Shown here: positions 29,617 through 37,665 of the stretch, piece after piece
Position numbering within the stretch: the first letter of the stretch is position 1
Layout: each line of letters begins with the position of its first letter
NCBI GenBank assembly: GCA_014444615.1
Contig: PVXE01000012.1
Location: forward strand, 16,714-80,713
DNA: 64,000 nt
Direction of reading: 5' to 3'
Source of the DNA: Tagaea sp. CACIAM 22H2
GTDB lineage: Bacteria; Pseudomonadota; Alphaproteobacteria; CACIAM-22H2
The notes under the pieces: generated by a model
Database searches by the model: none
What the model saw: only the letters and a program-made list of their open reading frames with translations
What the model was told of the DNA's origin: nothing
Translations under genes and position numbers: made by a program

Positions 29617-30731
29617 TGAAGCTTCTCTTCCTCTCGCACCAAGGCGATTTGGGCGGGGCGACCTCGGCGATGGTCGAGGGGATCGAAGCGCTGGTCGCGC
29701 GCGGCCACACGGCCGAAGTGTGGATGCCCGATCACGGTACGATGATCGACAAGCTCGAAGCGTTGGGCGTGCGCGCCCGCGTGATGACGATGCCGCTGTG
29801 GGCCAGCACCAAAGGCCGCAAGCGCTGGCGTTTGCGCTGGCGCACTTGGCGGGCGACGGCGCCGCTCGCCGCCGCGATGCGCGAGGCCAAACCCGATCTC
29901 GTCGTCACCAATACGATAGCGCTGGGCGTGGGCGCGCTCGCTGCCGAACGCGCCGGCCTCAAGCATGTCTGGTGGATTCACGAATTCGGACGGGAGGATC
30001 ACGGGCTGGAATTCGCCTGGGGCGACGCGCGCACGGCGAAGATCATGACCAGGACGACGGCGCGCGCCATCGTCAACTCGGATGCGGTCGCGGCCAAATA
30101 CGCGCATTTCCTGCCGCGCGAAAAGATCGTACGCATCTATTACCGGATCGATCCGACACCGGCGGCGAACGTGCCTGATCTCGAACCCGCCGGCGCGTTC
30201 CATCTCGCGTTGCCCGGCTCGCTGAACCCGCAAAAGGGCCAAGGCGACGCGATCGCGGCGCTGACGATCCTGGCGCGCGACGACAAGCGCCCGCATCTGC
30301 ATTTTTTCGGCGAGGGTGCCGAAGGCTACACCGCACGCCTGCGCGCCGCCGCGCGCGACGGCGGCGTGGAAGCGCAAACGCATTTCCACGGCCATGTGCG
30401 CGATCTGGGCGCGCGCCTTGCGAAAGCGAATGCCGTGCTGGTCACGTCGCGCAACGAAGCCTTCGGCCGGGTCACGGTCGAAGCGTTGCGCGCGAACGTG
30501 CTGGTGATCGCCAGCGATGCCGGCGGTACACGCGAATTAATCGACGACGGCAAGACCGGATTGCTCTATCCGCCCGGCGACGGTGCGGCGCTGGCCCGCC
30601 AGATCGCGCGGGTGATGGACGATTCCACGTACGCGCGAAACCTCGCCGCGGCGGGCGCGGCTTGGGCCGCCCCACGTTTCGGCGTCGCCGAATTCGCCGA
30701 CAATCTCGAAGCCGCGTTGAAGCGCGCTTAG
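29616..30731 (+). CDS. Glycosyltransferase, GT4-like
   Basis: 371-residue GT-B glycosyltransferase starting with GTG at 29616, which shares its first base with the preceding TAG stop. The N-terminal domain opens KLLFLSHQGDLGGATSAMVEG, the typical acceptor-side Rossmann start. The C-terminal nucleotide-sugar domain has LALPGSLNPQKGQGDAI, HFHGHVRDLGARLAKANAVL and SRNEAFGRVTVEALRANVLV, containing the E-x7-E pattern. No membrane anchor. The 3' end overlaps the convergent GNAT gene by four bases. Sugar and acceptor unknown. Confidence 0.88.
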   Translation: MKLLFLSHQGDLGGATSAMVEGIEALVARGHTAEVWMPDHGTMIDKLEALGVRARVMTMPLWASTKGRKRWRLRWRTWRATAPLAAAMREAKPDLVVTNTIALGVGALAAERAGLKHVWWIHEFGREDHGLEFAWGDARTAKIMTRTTARAIVNSDAVAAKYAHFLPREKIVRIYYRIDPTPAANVPDLEPAGAFHLALPGSLNPQKGQGDAIAALTILARDDKRPHLHFFGEGAEGYTARLRAAARDGGVEAQTHFHGHVRDLGARLAKANAVLVTSRNEAFGRVTVEALRANVLVIASDAGGTRELIDDGKTGLLYPPGDGAALARQIARVMDDSTYARNLAAAGAAWAAPRFGVAEFADNLEAALKRA

Positions 30732-31279
30732 GCCAACGCGAGACCGTGCCGCGTTTGCATCGCGGCGGCGAGGCCCATGCCTTCCTCGTAGGCTTCGCTG
30801 GCGAGCGAGAGCGGATCGGGGAACGGCAGACGCAGATCGGCCCAGGCTTGGCCGTCGGTGATGTCGAGTTCGCCGCCGAATTTGCGCGCGATCCGGCGCA
30901 TCGGCCCGTTGTCGAGCAGACAGACCATCCGCAAGCGGCGCAGCATCCGGTTGCGCGCCAGCACGATCGTCCGGCGCAGCAATTCGCTGCCCAAGCCTTC
31001 GTCGCGCCGACCTGGCGCCACCGCGACGGCGAACTCGCCCTCGCGCGACGCATCGCCGGGGCTTGGCAGATGCAGTTCGGCCGTACCGATCAGATTGGCG
31101 CCGTCGAAGCAGCCGACGATCGCCGCCCGGCGCCAGTCGATACCCGCGACATAAGCGCGGATCGCCGGGTCGGAGACCGGGGCGGAAAACCGCGACCGCC
31201 GATCGCGCGAATCCAGCGCGATCAGATGCGCCGCGAGCGCCTCGGCATCGAAGGAATGTAAACGTCGGAAGTAACGCAT
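30728..31279 (-). CDS. GNAT-family N-acetyltransferase
   Basis: 183 residues from ATG 31279 (MRYFRRLHSF). The GNAT core is visible: strand GTAELHLP, then EGEFAVAVAPGRRDEGLGSELLRRTIVLARNR with the acetyl-CoA pyrophosphate-binding pattern R-R-D-E-G-L-G, and a downstream NGPMRRIARKFGGEL. The frame extends 35 codons further upstream without a good ribosome-binding site. Substrate unknown. Tail-to-tail with the glycosyltransferase gene. Confidence 0.85.
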   Translation of the reverse strand: MRYFRRLHSFDAEALAAHLIALDSRDRRSRFSAPVSDPAIRAYVAGIDWRRAAIVGCFDGANLIGTAELHLPSPGDASREGEFAVAVAPGRRDEGLGSELLRRTIVLARNRMLRRLRMVCLLDNGPMRRIARKFGGELDITDGQAWADLRLPFPDPLSLASEAYEEGMGLAAAMQTRHGLALA

Positions 31280-31457
31280 TTCGCCCGGCTCCCTCGCCAA
31301 ACAATGGGAATCGGACGTTTCGCTCCACCGGCGGGGGATGACCGGGGCGCCCATGTTCGAAGACGGGTCGCCCGACGCGGTCACGCATCCGGTATCGGCA
31401 CTATCCCCCTACCCCAGGCGGGGGTCAAATGACTTTTGTGCAATGCAGCAAAGCTGG

Positions 31458-32138
31458 TTAATTCGGGAATAGAACCGGGGTGTTGGCGAACGCCAGTTCG
31501 TGGCGCGAGCGCCATTCCGGCTTCACGTAGTTGACGATGATCGACTTGCGCACGCCGTCGATTCGCCGTTTTTCGAAGCCGTGCCAGGTGTCGTCGCCGG
31601 GCACGAAAATCAGCCCGCGCCCGAAGCCGAACGGCGCCGCGCCCAGATGGCGCTTATCCGAATCGTAGATATCCGTGCCCATCGCCGGATCGTCGCCGAG
31701 ATAGACCAGCATGGTGAAAAGCTTGGCGCCGATATCGGTGTGCGGCTCCAGCCAGAACCCGTCGCGATCCTGGCAGTATTCGATGCGCAAGCTCGCCCCC
31801 GCCAAGGGGGCACCCGTCGTCTCGGCCAGCATCGCGACCGTTTCGGGCGCTTGGAAGGTCCGCGCGACCGCTTGGCACGTATCGTCCCACAAATCGCCGG
31901 GGGCGAAGAATCGGCGGCTGGAATTATGCGTCTCGCGCCGCCCTTGCGTGTCGCCGATCTCGGCCGGTGCCGCGGGCAGTTCGGCGATCGCGTTCAGCGT
32001 TTCGTCGGGCAGCGCGTCGGTCAGCAGCCAATGGCGATAGGGCGTTTCGCGGATGCGCGCCGCGGCGAGGCTGGCGGCGAAAGCATCGGTGATCTTGACG
32101 GCGCAGATATCGAGGACGGACATAGGCGCGAGAATCAT
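31458..32138 (-). CDS. 2-oxoglutarate/Fe(II)-dependent oxygenase family protein
   Basis: 226 residues. Double-stranded beta-helix oxygenase with the iron triad H-x-D in EPHTDIGAKLF and a distal His in DDTWHGFEKR, followed by an Arg (GVRKSI) that would hold 2-oxoglutarate. The start could be ATG 32138 or ATG 32123 (MSVLDICAV); neither has a strong ribosome-binding site. Immediately upstream lies a relic of an MBOAT acyltransferase tail (32199-32260), mirroring the intact MBOAT-oxygenase order at 34.0-36.2 kb. Substrate unknown; the context suggests a glycan or surface-modification role. Confidence 0.82.
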   Translation of the reverse strand: MILAPMSVLDICAVKITDAFAASLAAARIRETPYRHWLLTDALPDETLNAIAELPAAPAEIGDTQGRRETHNSSRRFFAPGDLWDDTCQAVARTFQAPETVAMLAETTGAPLAGASLRIEYCQDRDGFWLEPHTDIGAKLFTMLVYLGDDPAMGTDIYDSDKRHLGAAPFGFGRGLIFVPGDDTWHGFEKRRIDGVRKSIIVNYVKPEWRSRHELAFANTPVLFPN

Positions 32139-32198
32139 AGAGACGCGCCCGCCCCTGCCTTGATTCAGCTCAATCGCGGCCGCGACACGCCGCCGCAG

Positions 32199-32260
32199 TC
32201 AGAAGCGGAAATAGATGTGGGCCGGCAGGGCGCCGCTATCCGGATTGCGCAGGTCGACGC
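32199..32260 (-). pseudogene. Relic of an MBOAT acyltransferase gene (C-terminal end only)
   Basis: On the minus strand this stretch reads LRNPDSGALPAHIYFRF then a TGA at 32199-32201, the standard end of MBOAT proteins, and parallels the end of the intact gene at 34751 (NSDAPPAFIYFRF, stop). The bases around the stop are also alike: both copies share TCAGAAGCGGAAATAGATG, and the next 40 bases downstream (32160-32198 versus 34714-34750) align with few changes. No MBOAT sequence remains further upstream; the TPR-glycosyltransferase gene starts at 32365 in the opposite direction. Confidence 0.7.
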
Positions 32261-32364
32261 GCTGAAGGCGGCGACCTGACGGCGGGAAACCGCATATTCC
32301 TTGGCCCGGCTGTGACGTAGAAGCTAAGCTGACATCCGTTCGCATTTGGAGCGTCGATTTCGCG

Positions 32365-33966
32365 ATGGATTGGCTGTCACGTTTCCCCGCCGCGGCGCAC
32401 GACGCAGCGGCGCCCCTGATCCGTATCTACGAGACCGCTCCCAGCATGGAGTGCGTTCTGAATCTGATCAGGATCGCGTGCGCGCACGGCGCGATCGATC
32501 TCGGCGTCGCGCTCGCGCGCGAGGCCGGGGCGCCTTGCGCGCCGTTGGCCGCGCTGCTGACGGAGGCCGAGTTGCACACGCTCGCAGGACGCCCTGCCGA
32601 TGCGGTGGACGCGGCGCGCAAAGCGGTGCTCCTCGCGCCGGACGCGGGGCAAGCGTGGTGCGCGTTGGCGGTGGCGCTCGACGGGGCTGGCGACGAAGGC
32701 GCCGCAGTCAGCGCGATGATCCGCGCAAAAAACGCCGGCTACGCCTACACCGGCGGCCCGTATCCTCTGCTCATGCTCTGGCTCCAGGCCTGCGGCGACT
32801 TCAATCCCCGCATCGCCGAAATCCTGAAACCTTGCCCGTTGCTCGGCCGGGCATCCGAGCACCTGGATGCGCGCACGGAAGCCGTGATCGAAAGCTTGCT
32901 CGACGCGCACACGCGTGCCTTCGAGACGAACCCACCCCATCTGCCATGGCTTCCGCGACCGGCGCCGAGCGAGCCTGCGCGGCGTTTGAAGATCCTTCTG
33001 CTGCACAGCGATCCGGTCAGCAATTCCCAGAACAACAGTCACGACGACAACATCGACTATTTCGGCGCGTCGGCCATGAAGCTGGGTCACGAATTCCGCG
33101 TGGCCGCAGGGTCGGAGATGGTGATGATGAATCGCGTCGGCCAGAAACGCACGCGGGCCGAACTCGCGGAAGGGTTGCGGCTTTTGAACGCCGAGATCGC
33201 CGAGTTCAAGCCGGACCTCGTGATATCCGACGGCAATTTCGCGCACGACGAAACCACGTTGCGGCCGGCCGATCTCGCGGACCGCGCCGCGCGCGGATTT
33301 CGCTGGGTGGTCGCGATGTCCGATCTCTACGAAAAGGACGACGGTTTCGACGCCTTCGAAAGCTGGAACGACGCCGATTGCATCCTTCATTTCAATCGCA
33401 GGACCATCCTTCACATAGCGAACCGCCACGCTGCGAAAAGCTTCTATTGGCCCGTCGTACCGTTCGAACCGTCGGAATTCACGCCTCGGCCGCACGAAGC
33501 GCGGGACAAGAACTTAACGATCATCGGCTATGGCGCGCGTGGCCGCGAGATCTTCGCCGCCATCGTCGGGGGGCATCTCCCAGCCCATATCCAGATCCAC
33601 GACAAGAGCAAAGACCTTGCCCTACCGATGCCGAAGTATCGCGCGTTGCTCGGTCAATCCCGGATGGTTTTTTCCAACGGTATCATCAGCAACAATCTGC
33701 GCATCGTAACCGCCCGGGTGTTCGAGACCATTTGGTCGGGCGCTTTGCTGTTCGAGGAATCGGGCAGCGATGCGGATAAATTCCTGGTGCCGTTCGTGCA
33801 CTATGTGCCCTTCGCCAACGCGCATCAGTTGGTCGCCTTCGCGCAATTCTTCGGCAAGCACGAGGATCGCCGCCGCGCGATCGCCGATCGGGGCAAGGCC
33901 CATCTCGACACCCATTTCGCGCCGGGTATCTTTTGGGGAAATCTGCGCGCGCACTTGGGGATCTGA
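32365..33966 (+). CDS. TPR-containing glycosyltransferase-like protein
   Basis: 533 residues. Residues about 1-130 are helical TPR-like repeats (LLTEAELHTLAGRPADAVDA, then KAVLLAPDAGQAWCALAVAL). Residues about 205-530 form a GT-B-like domain resembling CgeB/glycosyltransferase family 1 proteins: KILLLHSDPVSNSQNNSHDD, DLVISDGNFAHDE and a C-terminal NNLRIVTARVFETIWSGALLFEESGSD block, typical of sugar-donor domains. It stands in the opposite direction to its neighbours, between the MBOAT relic and the second oxygenase gene. Likely modifies a surface polymer or a protein; donor and acceptor unknown. Confidence 0.72.
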   Translation: MDWLSRFPAAAHDAAAPLIRIYETAPSMECVLNLIRIACAHGAIDLGVALAREAGAPCAPLAALLTEAELHTLAGRPADAVDAARKAVLLAPDAGQAWCALAVALDGAGDEGAAVSAMIRAKNAGYAYTGGPYPLLMLWLQACGDFNPRIAEILKPCPLLGRASEHLDARTEAVIESLLDAHTRAFETNPPHLPWLPRPAPSEPARRLKILLLHSDPVSNSQNNSHDDNIDYFGASAMKLGHEFRVAAGSEMVMMNRVGQKRTRAELAEGLRLLNAEIAEFKPDLVISDGNFAHDETTLRPADLADRAARGFRWVVAMSDLYEKDDGFDAFESWNDADCILHFNRRTILHIANRHAAKSFYWPVVPFEPSEFTPRPHEARDKNLTIIGYGARGREIFAAIVGGHLPAHIQIHDKSKDLALPMPKYRALLGQSRMVFSNGIISNNLRIVTARVFETIWSGALLFEESGSDADKFLVPFVHYVPFANAHQLVAFAQFFGKHEDRRRAIADRGKAHLDTHFAPGIFWGNLRAHLGI

Positions 33967-34017
33967 AGCTTCAAGGCTTCGGCGTTCGGATCGCGGCGAT
34001 AGCGGCGACTTGCATGA

Positions 34018-34653
34018 TTACGCGGCTTCCTTGCCGCCGGACAAAAGGCGTTTGGCGAAGGCCGAAGCGCGATGGCGCGCGATCTCCCATGCGGCGATCG
34101 CGCGGCCGGTCATCCAATTGAACATCACGTAGCGCCGCTCGCCTTCGAACGGCCGGTGGCCGTGCCAGGAATTTTCGGTGCGGCGGAAGGCGACGAGCGT
34201 GCCCGCGTCGGGCGGCACTTCGGCGATGTAGTCGTCAATGTCGCCGGGCCCGCGCAGGAAGCGCAAGCGCCCGCCCGCATTCGCCCAAGGCCGGTTGAGA
34301 TAGAGCAGCGACGTGACGAACTTCGCCGTCGAGTCGACATGGATCTTGCCGTCGCTGGCGCGCGCCCTTGCGCGCACCGTGACCATCAAGGGCCGCCCGT
34401 CGAGGCCGACGCCGAACTTCTCGGCATAGGCGGCGCGCAGTTCCGGGCTTTGGATTTCATCGATCAGCGCGCGGAAGGCGGGACCGCCCCCGGCCTCGTC
34501 GGCCGGATAAAGCCCCGCCCCGGACAGCTTGGGAAAATCGCGCTCGATCTCTTCCGCAGCCCCTTCGCGCAAGATGCCGCTGGCCAGGAAATGATCGAAG
34601 GGCTCGCGGCGCAGCGGCGCGGCGCGCAACGCGTCGAGATCGATAAACGCCAT
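34018..34653 (-). CDS. 2OG-Fe(II) oxygenase (prolyl-4-hydroxylase-like)
   Basis: 211 residues. Seen: H-x-D in KIHVDSTAKFVTSLLYLN, the strand ending GDIDDYIAEVPP, then the distal His in RRTENSWHGHRPFEGERRYVMFNW with the Arg that would bind 2-oxoglutarate. The N-terminus FDHFLASGILREGAAEEIERDFP is usual for this family. It follows the MBOAT gene by 97 bases on the same strand and so may belong to the SGNH-MBOAT operon. It is the second such oxygenase within 2.5 kb; the two proteins are distant in sequence. Confidence 0.85.
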   Translation of the reverse strand: MAFIDLDALRAAPLRREPFDHFLASGILREGAAEEIERDFPKLSGAGLYPADEAGGGPAFRALIDEIQSPELRAAYAEKFGVGLDGRPLMVTVRARARASDGKIHVDSTAKFVTSLLYLNRPWANAGGRLRFLRGPGDIDDYIAEVPPDAGTLVAFRRTENSWHGHRPFEGERRYVMFNWMTGRAIAAWEIARHRASAFAKRLLSGGKEAA

Positions 34654-34750
34654 AGGAACGATAGCCTCGCGGGGTTGACCGGGGCTTCATGCCCGTCCCC
34701 GCCCCCCGGCGGCCTTGATCCAGCGCAATTGCGACGACGTGTCGCGCCGC

Positions 34751-36172
34751 TCAGAAGCGGAAATAGATGAAGGCCGGCGGTGCGTCGCTGTTGAACATCA
34801 CGATCACGAAGGCCGCGACGCCGTAGATTGCCGCACGCGCGAAAACGGGAACCTCGCCGATCCGTTCGCCAAGGGGCTTCCACGCGGCCGCAAGCTGGAT
34901 CGCCAGCGTCGCCGCGACGAGGATCGCGACCGCCGCGAACATGCGCGTCGAACCGTCCTCCAAATTCCAGTCGAAACACTGCGCCAAGATCGCGAATGCG
35001 GTGTCCAAAGTCTCGGCGCGGAAGAACACCCAAAGAATCGCGACCAGATGGAACACCGCGATCCGGCGCGGGAGCGAGCCGAGTGTGGGCGCCGCGCGTT
35101 GGCGCGACGCGTCCTTATCCGCGCCCAGGAAACGCTCGCCCGCCAGCAGCAGCCCGTGCAGCAGGCCCCACAGCAGAAAGCCCCAGCCCGCCCCGTGCCA
35201 AAATCCGGCGATCAGCATGGTCAGCAGCAGATTGCGCGAAACGCCCCAGCGTGTCGCCATGCGGCTGCCGCCCAGCGGGAAATAGACGTAGTCGCGCAGC
35301 CAAGTCGACAGCGTCAGATGCCAGCGGCGCCAGAAATCGGTGATGCTGACGGCGGCGTAGGGAAGGTCGAAATTCGCGGGCAGCCTGATGCCGAGCAGGA
35401 GTGCGCTGCCCAGCGCGATATCGGTATAGCCGCTGAAATCGAAATAGATTTGCAGCGCGAAGGCGTAGACGCCCGTCCACGCCGATATCGTATCGAGCCC
35501 CGCCGGATCGGCGAAGGCCGCGTCGGCGATGGGGGCGAGCGTGTCCGCGATCACGATTTTCTTGAACAGCCCGAGAAAGACGAGTGTGAGCGCGCGTTCG
35601 AAGCGCGCGACGTCCAGCGCCGGGCGTTCGTCAAGCTGATGCAGGAATTGCGACGCGCGCACGATCGGGCCCGCGATCAGATGCGGGAAGAACATGATGA
35701 ACAGCGCGAAGCGATGCCAGCGCCGCTCGGGCTTCATGTCGCCGCGATAGACGTCGACGACGTAGCTGATCGCTTCGAAGGTGTAGAACGAAATGCCGAG
35801 CGGCAGCATCACCTTGGTTTCGACCCAGCCGAGTTCCCAGCCGATCATTCCCGCGAGCTGGGATGCGGTCTGCGCGAGGAAACCCAGATATTTGAAATAG
35901 CCGAGCACGCCGAGATTGATCGCGATCGAGCCCGCAAGCCAAAGACGCTTGCGCCGCATGTCGCTTGTGGCGGCGATCGCCTTCGCCGCCCAATAGTCGA
36001 ATTGCGTGCTGCCCAAAATCAGCAGCGTCAGCCAGCCATTTTCGCTGGCGTAGAAATAATAGCTCGCGAGCAGCAGCGCCCAGAGCCGCAAACGCGGCGC
36101 GCCGACCAGCATCCAGGTCGCGGCGAGAATGCCCAGAAAGAACAGCAGATATTGGACCGAGCTGAACAGCAT
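34751..36172 (-). CDS. MBOAT-family O-acyltransferase (AlgI/DltB-like)
   Basis: 473-residue polytopic membrane protein that moves acyl groups, usually acetyl, across the inner membrane to an extracellular polymer. Seen: YFKYLGFLAQT, LPLGISFYTFEAISYVVDVYRGD, FPHLIAGPIVRASQFL, GYTDIALGSALLLGI and the catalytic-His motif IAGFWHGAGWGFLLWG (His326), ending in FIYFRF. Family knowledge: AlgI and PatA/WecH-type systems pair an MBOAT with a periplasmic SGNH protein, and that partner is encoded three bases upstream here. Target polymer unknown. Confidence 0.93.
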   Translation of the reverse strand: MLFSSVQYLLFFLGILAATWMLVGAPRLRLWALLLASYYFYASENGWLTLLILGSTQFDYWAAKAIAATSDMRRKRLWLAGSIAINLGVLGYFKYLGFLAQTASQLAGMIGWELGWVETKVMLPLGISFYTFEAISYVVDVYRGDMKPERRWHRFALFIMFFPHLIAGPIVRASQFLHQLDERPALDVARFERALTLVFLGLFKKIVIADTLAPIADAAFADPAGLDTISAWTGVYAFALQIYFDFSGYTDIALGSALLLGIRLPANFDLPYAAVSITDFWRRWHLTLSTWLRDYVYFPLGGSRMATRWGVSRNLLLTMLIAGFWHGAGWGFLLWGLLHGLLLAGERFLGADKDASRQRAAPTLGSLPRRIAVFHLVAILWVFFRAETLDTAFAILAQCFDWNLEDGSTRMFAAVAILVAATLAIQLAAAWKPLGERIGEVPVFARAAIYGVAAFVIVMFNSDAPPAFIYFRF

Positions 36173-36175
36173 GGC

Positions 36176-37306
36176 CTAAAGCAGCCCGCGCAGTTGCTCG
36201 GCCAGCATCGGCGTAAAGCGCTCGATGCCCCGGCTGTTGAGGTGGTTGTAGTCGAAATAATTGTCGTCGCCGAACCGGTCGAAATCGACGCGCGTGTAGG
36301 GGAAGCCGCGTGCGGCAACGCGCGGCCGAATATGGCGATCCATCGCGTCGCGATATTTCGCGCGCATCGCATCGCCGCCATAAAGATGCGGCGCTTCCTC
36401 CATCTCGTTGACGATGGTCGCAATACCGCGTTCGCGCAGCAAATCGAGCATCGCCTCGAAAATGCGCAAGCGCGCCGGATCGGGCGTCCAGGCGAAATCC
36501 GCCGGATCGGTCTTCGCGGGCGTTTGCCGCGCGCGGAAATAGGCGGGATCGGTTTCGACGCGATAATAGGAACCGCCCGTTCGGATGATCGCGACGGAGG
36601 TGATGCGCCCTTCGTCGATCGTGACTTGCGCGTCGGCGACACCGGGCTTGCCGCGCCATTCGCCGAGCAGCGTCGCGGCTTGCACCGCGAGCGCGTCGGG
36701 CACGGCAGCGATATTCGCTTGGCCCGGAATCACGGCGATCGGCGCGGGCGCTTCGCGCAAACCCGCGAACGCCAGAACGCGATCGCGCAGCGCCCCGCGC
36801 TCGGCCGTCAAACGCTGCGGGCGATGCGCCCAGGCGACGTTGTCGGCCAGTTCCATCGGCGATACGCCCAACGCCACGAGACGCGCCGCATTGGCGAGCG
36901 AAATCGGATAGCTGCGCTGGATGGGCGACGGATCGAAATTCTGATGCCCGACCGACAGCACGACCACCGTCCCCGGCGCGATATCGTCGGCGATGTCGCG
37001 CAGCTGCGCATATTGCGCGGGCAGCCAATGCGCGAAAGCCGAGAGATTGATCGAGCGACGGCCAACCAGCGGATCGATCAGGTCGGCGTGGATGCCGCAA
37101 TAGGTCCGGCTGTCGCCGAGGAACACCATGTCGAAGCGGCGCGGATCGGCTTGGTAAAAGGCCGTGCGGGCGCGACCGAAGCCGATCGGGTTGGGCGTAT
37201 CGGGCTGCAGCGACGCGACCAGTGTGGCCGCGATGCCGAAGACCGTGGCGATCGCGGCACAGTACAGCGCCGCCCGCCCGGCGATCCCCCATCGCTTAAT
37301 CCGCAT
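36176..37306 (-). CDS. SGNH-hydrolase-like partner of the MBOAT acyltransferase
   Basis: 376 residues. One N-terminal membrane anchor (AALYCAAIATVFGIAATLVA), then a periplasmic SGNH-type domain with FLGDSRTYCG (Ser67 nucleophile) and, near the end, DYNHLN (Asp352, His355) as the Asp-x-x-His pair. This is the arrangement of AlgJ/AlgX/DltD-like proteins, which complete acyl transfer outside the cell. It lies three bases upstream of the MBOAT gene, so they form a two-gene operon, perhaps with the oxygenase downstream. A hairpin with a T run lies just upstream at 37340-37371. Confidence 0.87.
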   Translation of the reverse strand: MRIKRWGIAGRAALYCAAIATVFGIAATLVASLQPDTPNPIGFGRARTAFYQADPRRFDMVFLGDSRTYCGIHADLIDPLVGRRSINLSAFAHWLPAQYAQLRDIADDIAPGTVVVLSVGHQNFDPSPIQRSYPISLANAARLVALGVSPMELADNVAWAHRPQRLTAERGALRDRVLAFAGLREAPAPIAVIPGQANIAAVPDALAVQAATLLGEWRGKPGVADAQVTIDEGRITSVAIIRTGGSYYRVETDPAYFRARQTPAKTDPADFAWTPDPARLRIFEAMLDLLRERGIATIVNEMEEAPHLYGGDAMRAKYRDAMDRHIRPRVAARGFPYTRVDFDRFGDDNYFDYNHLNSRGIERFTPMLAEQLRGLL

Positions 37307-37339
37307 GCCGCCTGTTTAATCGACCGGCGGAAGCGGTAC

Positions 37340-37371
37340 AAAAAAAAACGCCCGGTGCAATGCACCGGGCG
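37340..37371 (-). terminator. Strong rho-independent terminator (leftward)
   Basis: Eleven-base perfect stem at 37349-37359 and 37361-37371, with an A run on the plus strand (37340-37348) giving a long U tract leftward. It ends either the candidate small RNA or the trxB-lysR transcript, and insulates the SGNH-MBOAT operon that starts 34 bases further on. Confidence 0.9.
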
Positions 37372-37490
37372 AGTTGAACAGGGAGGCTTCACGTCTGGGA
37401 GACGTAGGGTTCAGAGAACCCCGCCCGCTCCGAAGAGAGGGCCCTTCGGCAAGGGCGCTAGGTGCGCCGCAAAACCGACAAGACAAACAT
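37340..37490 (-). ncRNA. Candidate small RNA with four hairpins and a terminator
   Basis: Read leftward, the gap between the LysR gene and the SGNH gene holds a compact string of perfect hairpins: GCCCTT/AAGGGC (37441-37456), GGGTTC/GAACCC (37407-37421), ACGTCT/AGACGT (37391-37405), and an 11-base stem CGCCCGGTGCA/TGCACCGGGCG (37349-37371) followed on the minus strand by nine or more Ts. Between the third hairpin and the terminator lies an unpaired CCTCCC (37381-37386 in complement), an anti-Shine-Dalgarno-like seed. There is no ORF. An AT-rich stretch at 37490-37570 could hold its promoter, though I could not find a clear -35/-10. It could instead be the 3' UTR and terminator of the trxB-lysR transcript. 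The 5' end is a guess. Confidence 0.45.
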
Positions 37491-37665
37491 AGGGACTAAA
37501 CTGCTCGAAAAAATGGCAAAAATGACATGGAAGGGCTGCGCGCCCCGCATATCCATCTAACCTATTCTTAAGAAATGCGTTTTAGACGATATTCGGGTGC
37601 AAAATCGCGTCGGGCTTCGCCGCAGCGCACAACGAACAACCCGATACCGCCCAGGCGGTAGCCGA
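37491..37665. other. AT-rich intergenic stretch between the LysR gene and the candidate sRNA
   Basis: Noticeably AT-richer than the surroundings in its left part, around 37490-37570. No ORF or repeat is seen. Possible location of a leftward promoter for the hairpin RNA; no convincing hexamers. Confidence 0.35.

Noticed and set aside
34715..37492. A 925-codon open frame on the plus strand
   Set aside because: It is exactly antisense to the SGNH and MBOAT genes, and its translation is Arg/Gln/His-rich without domains, as usual for the mirror frame of GC-rich genes.
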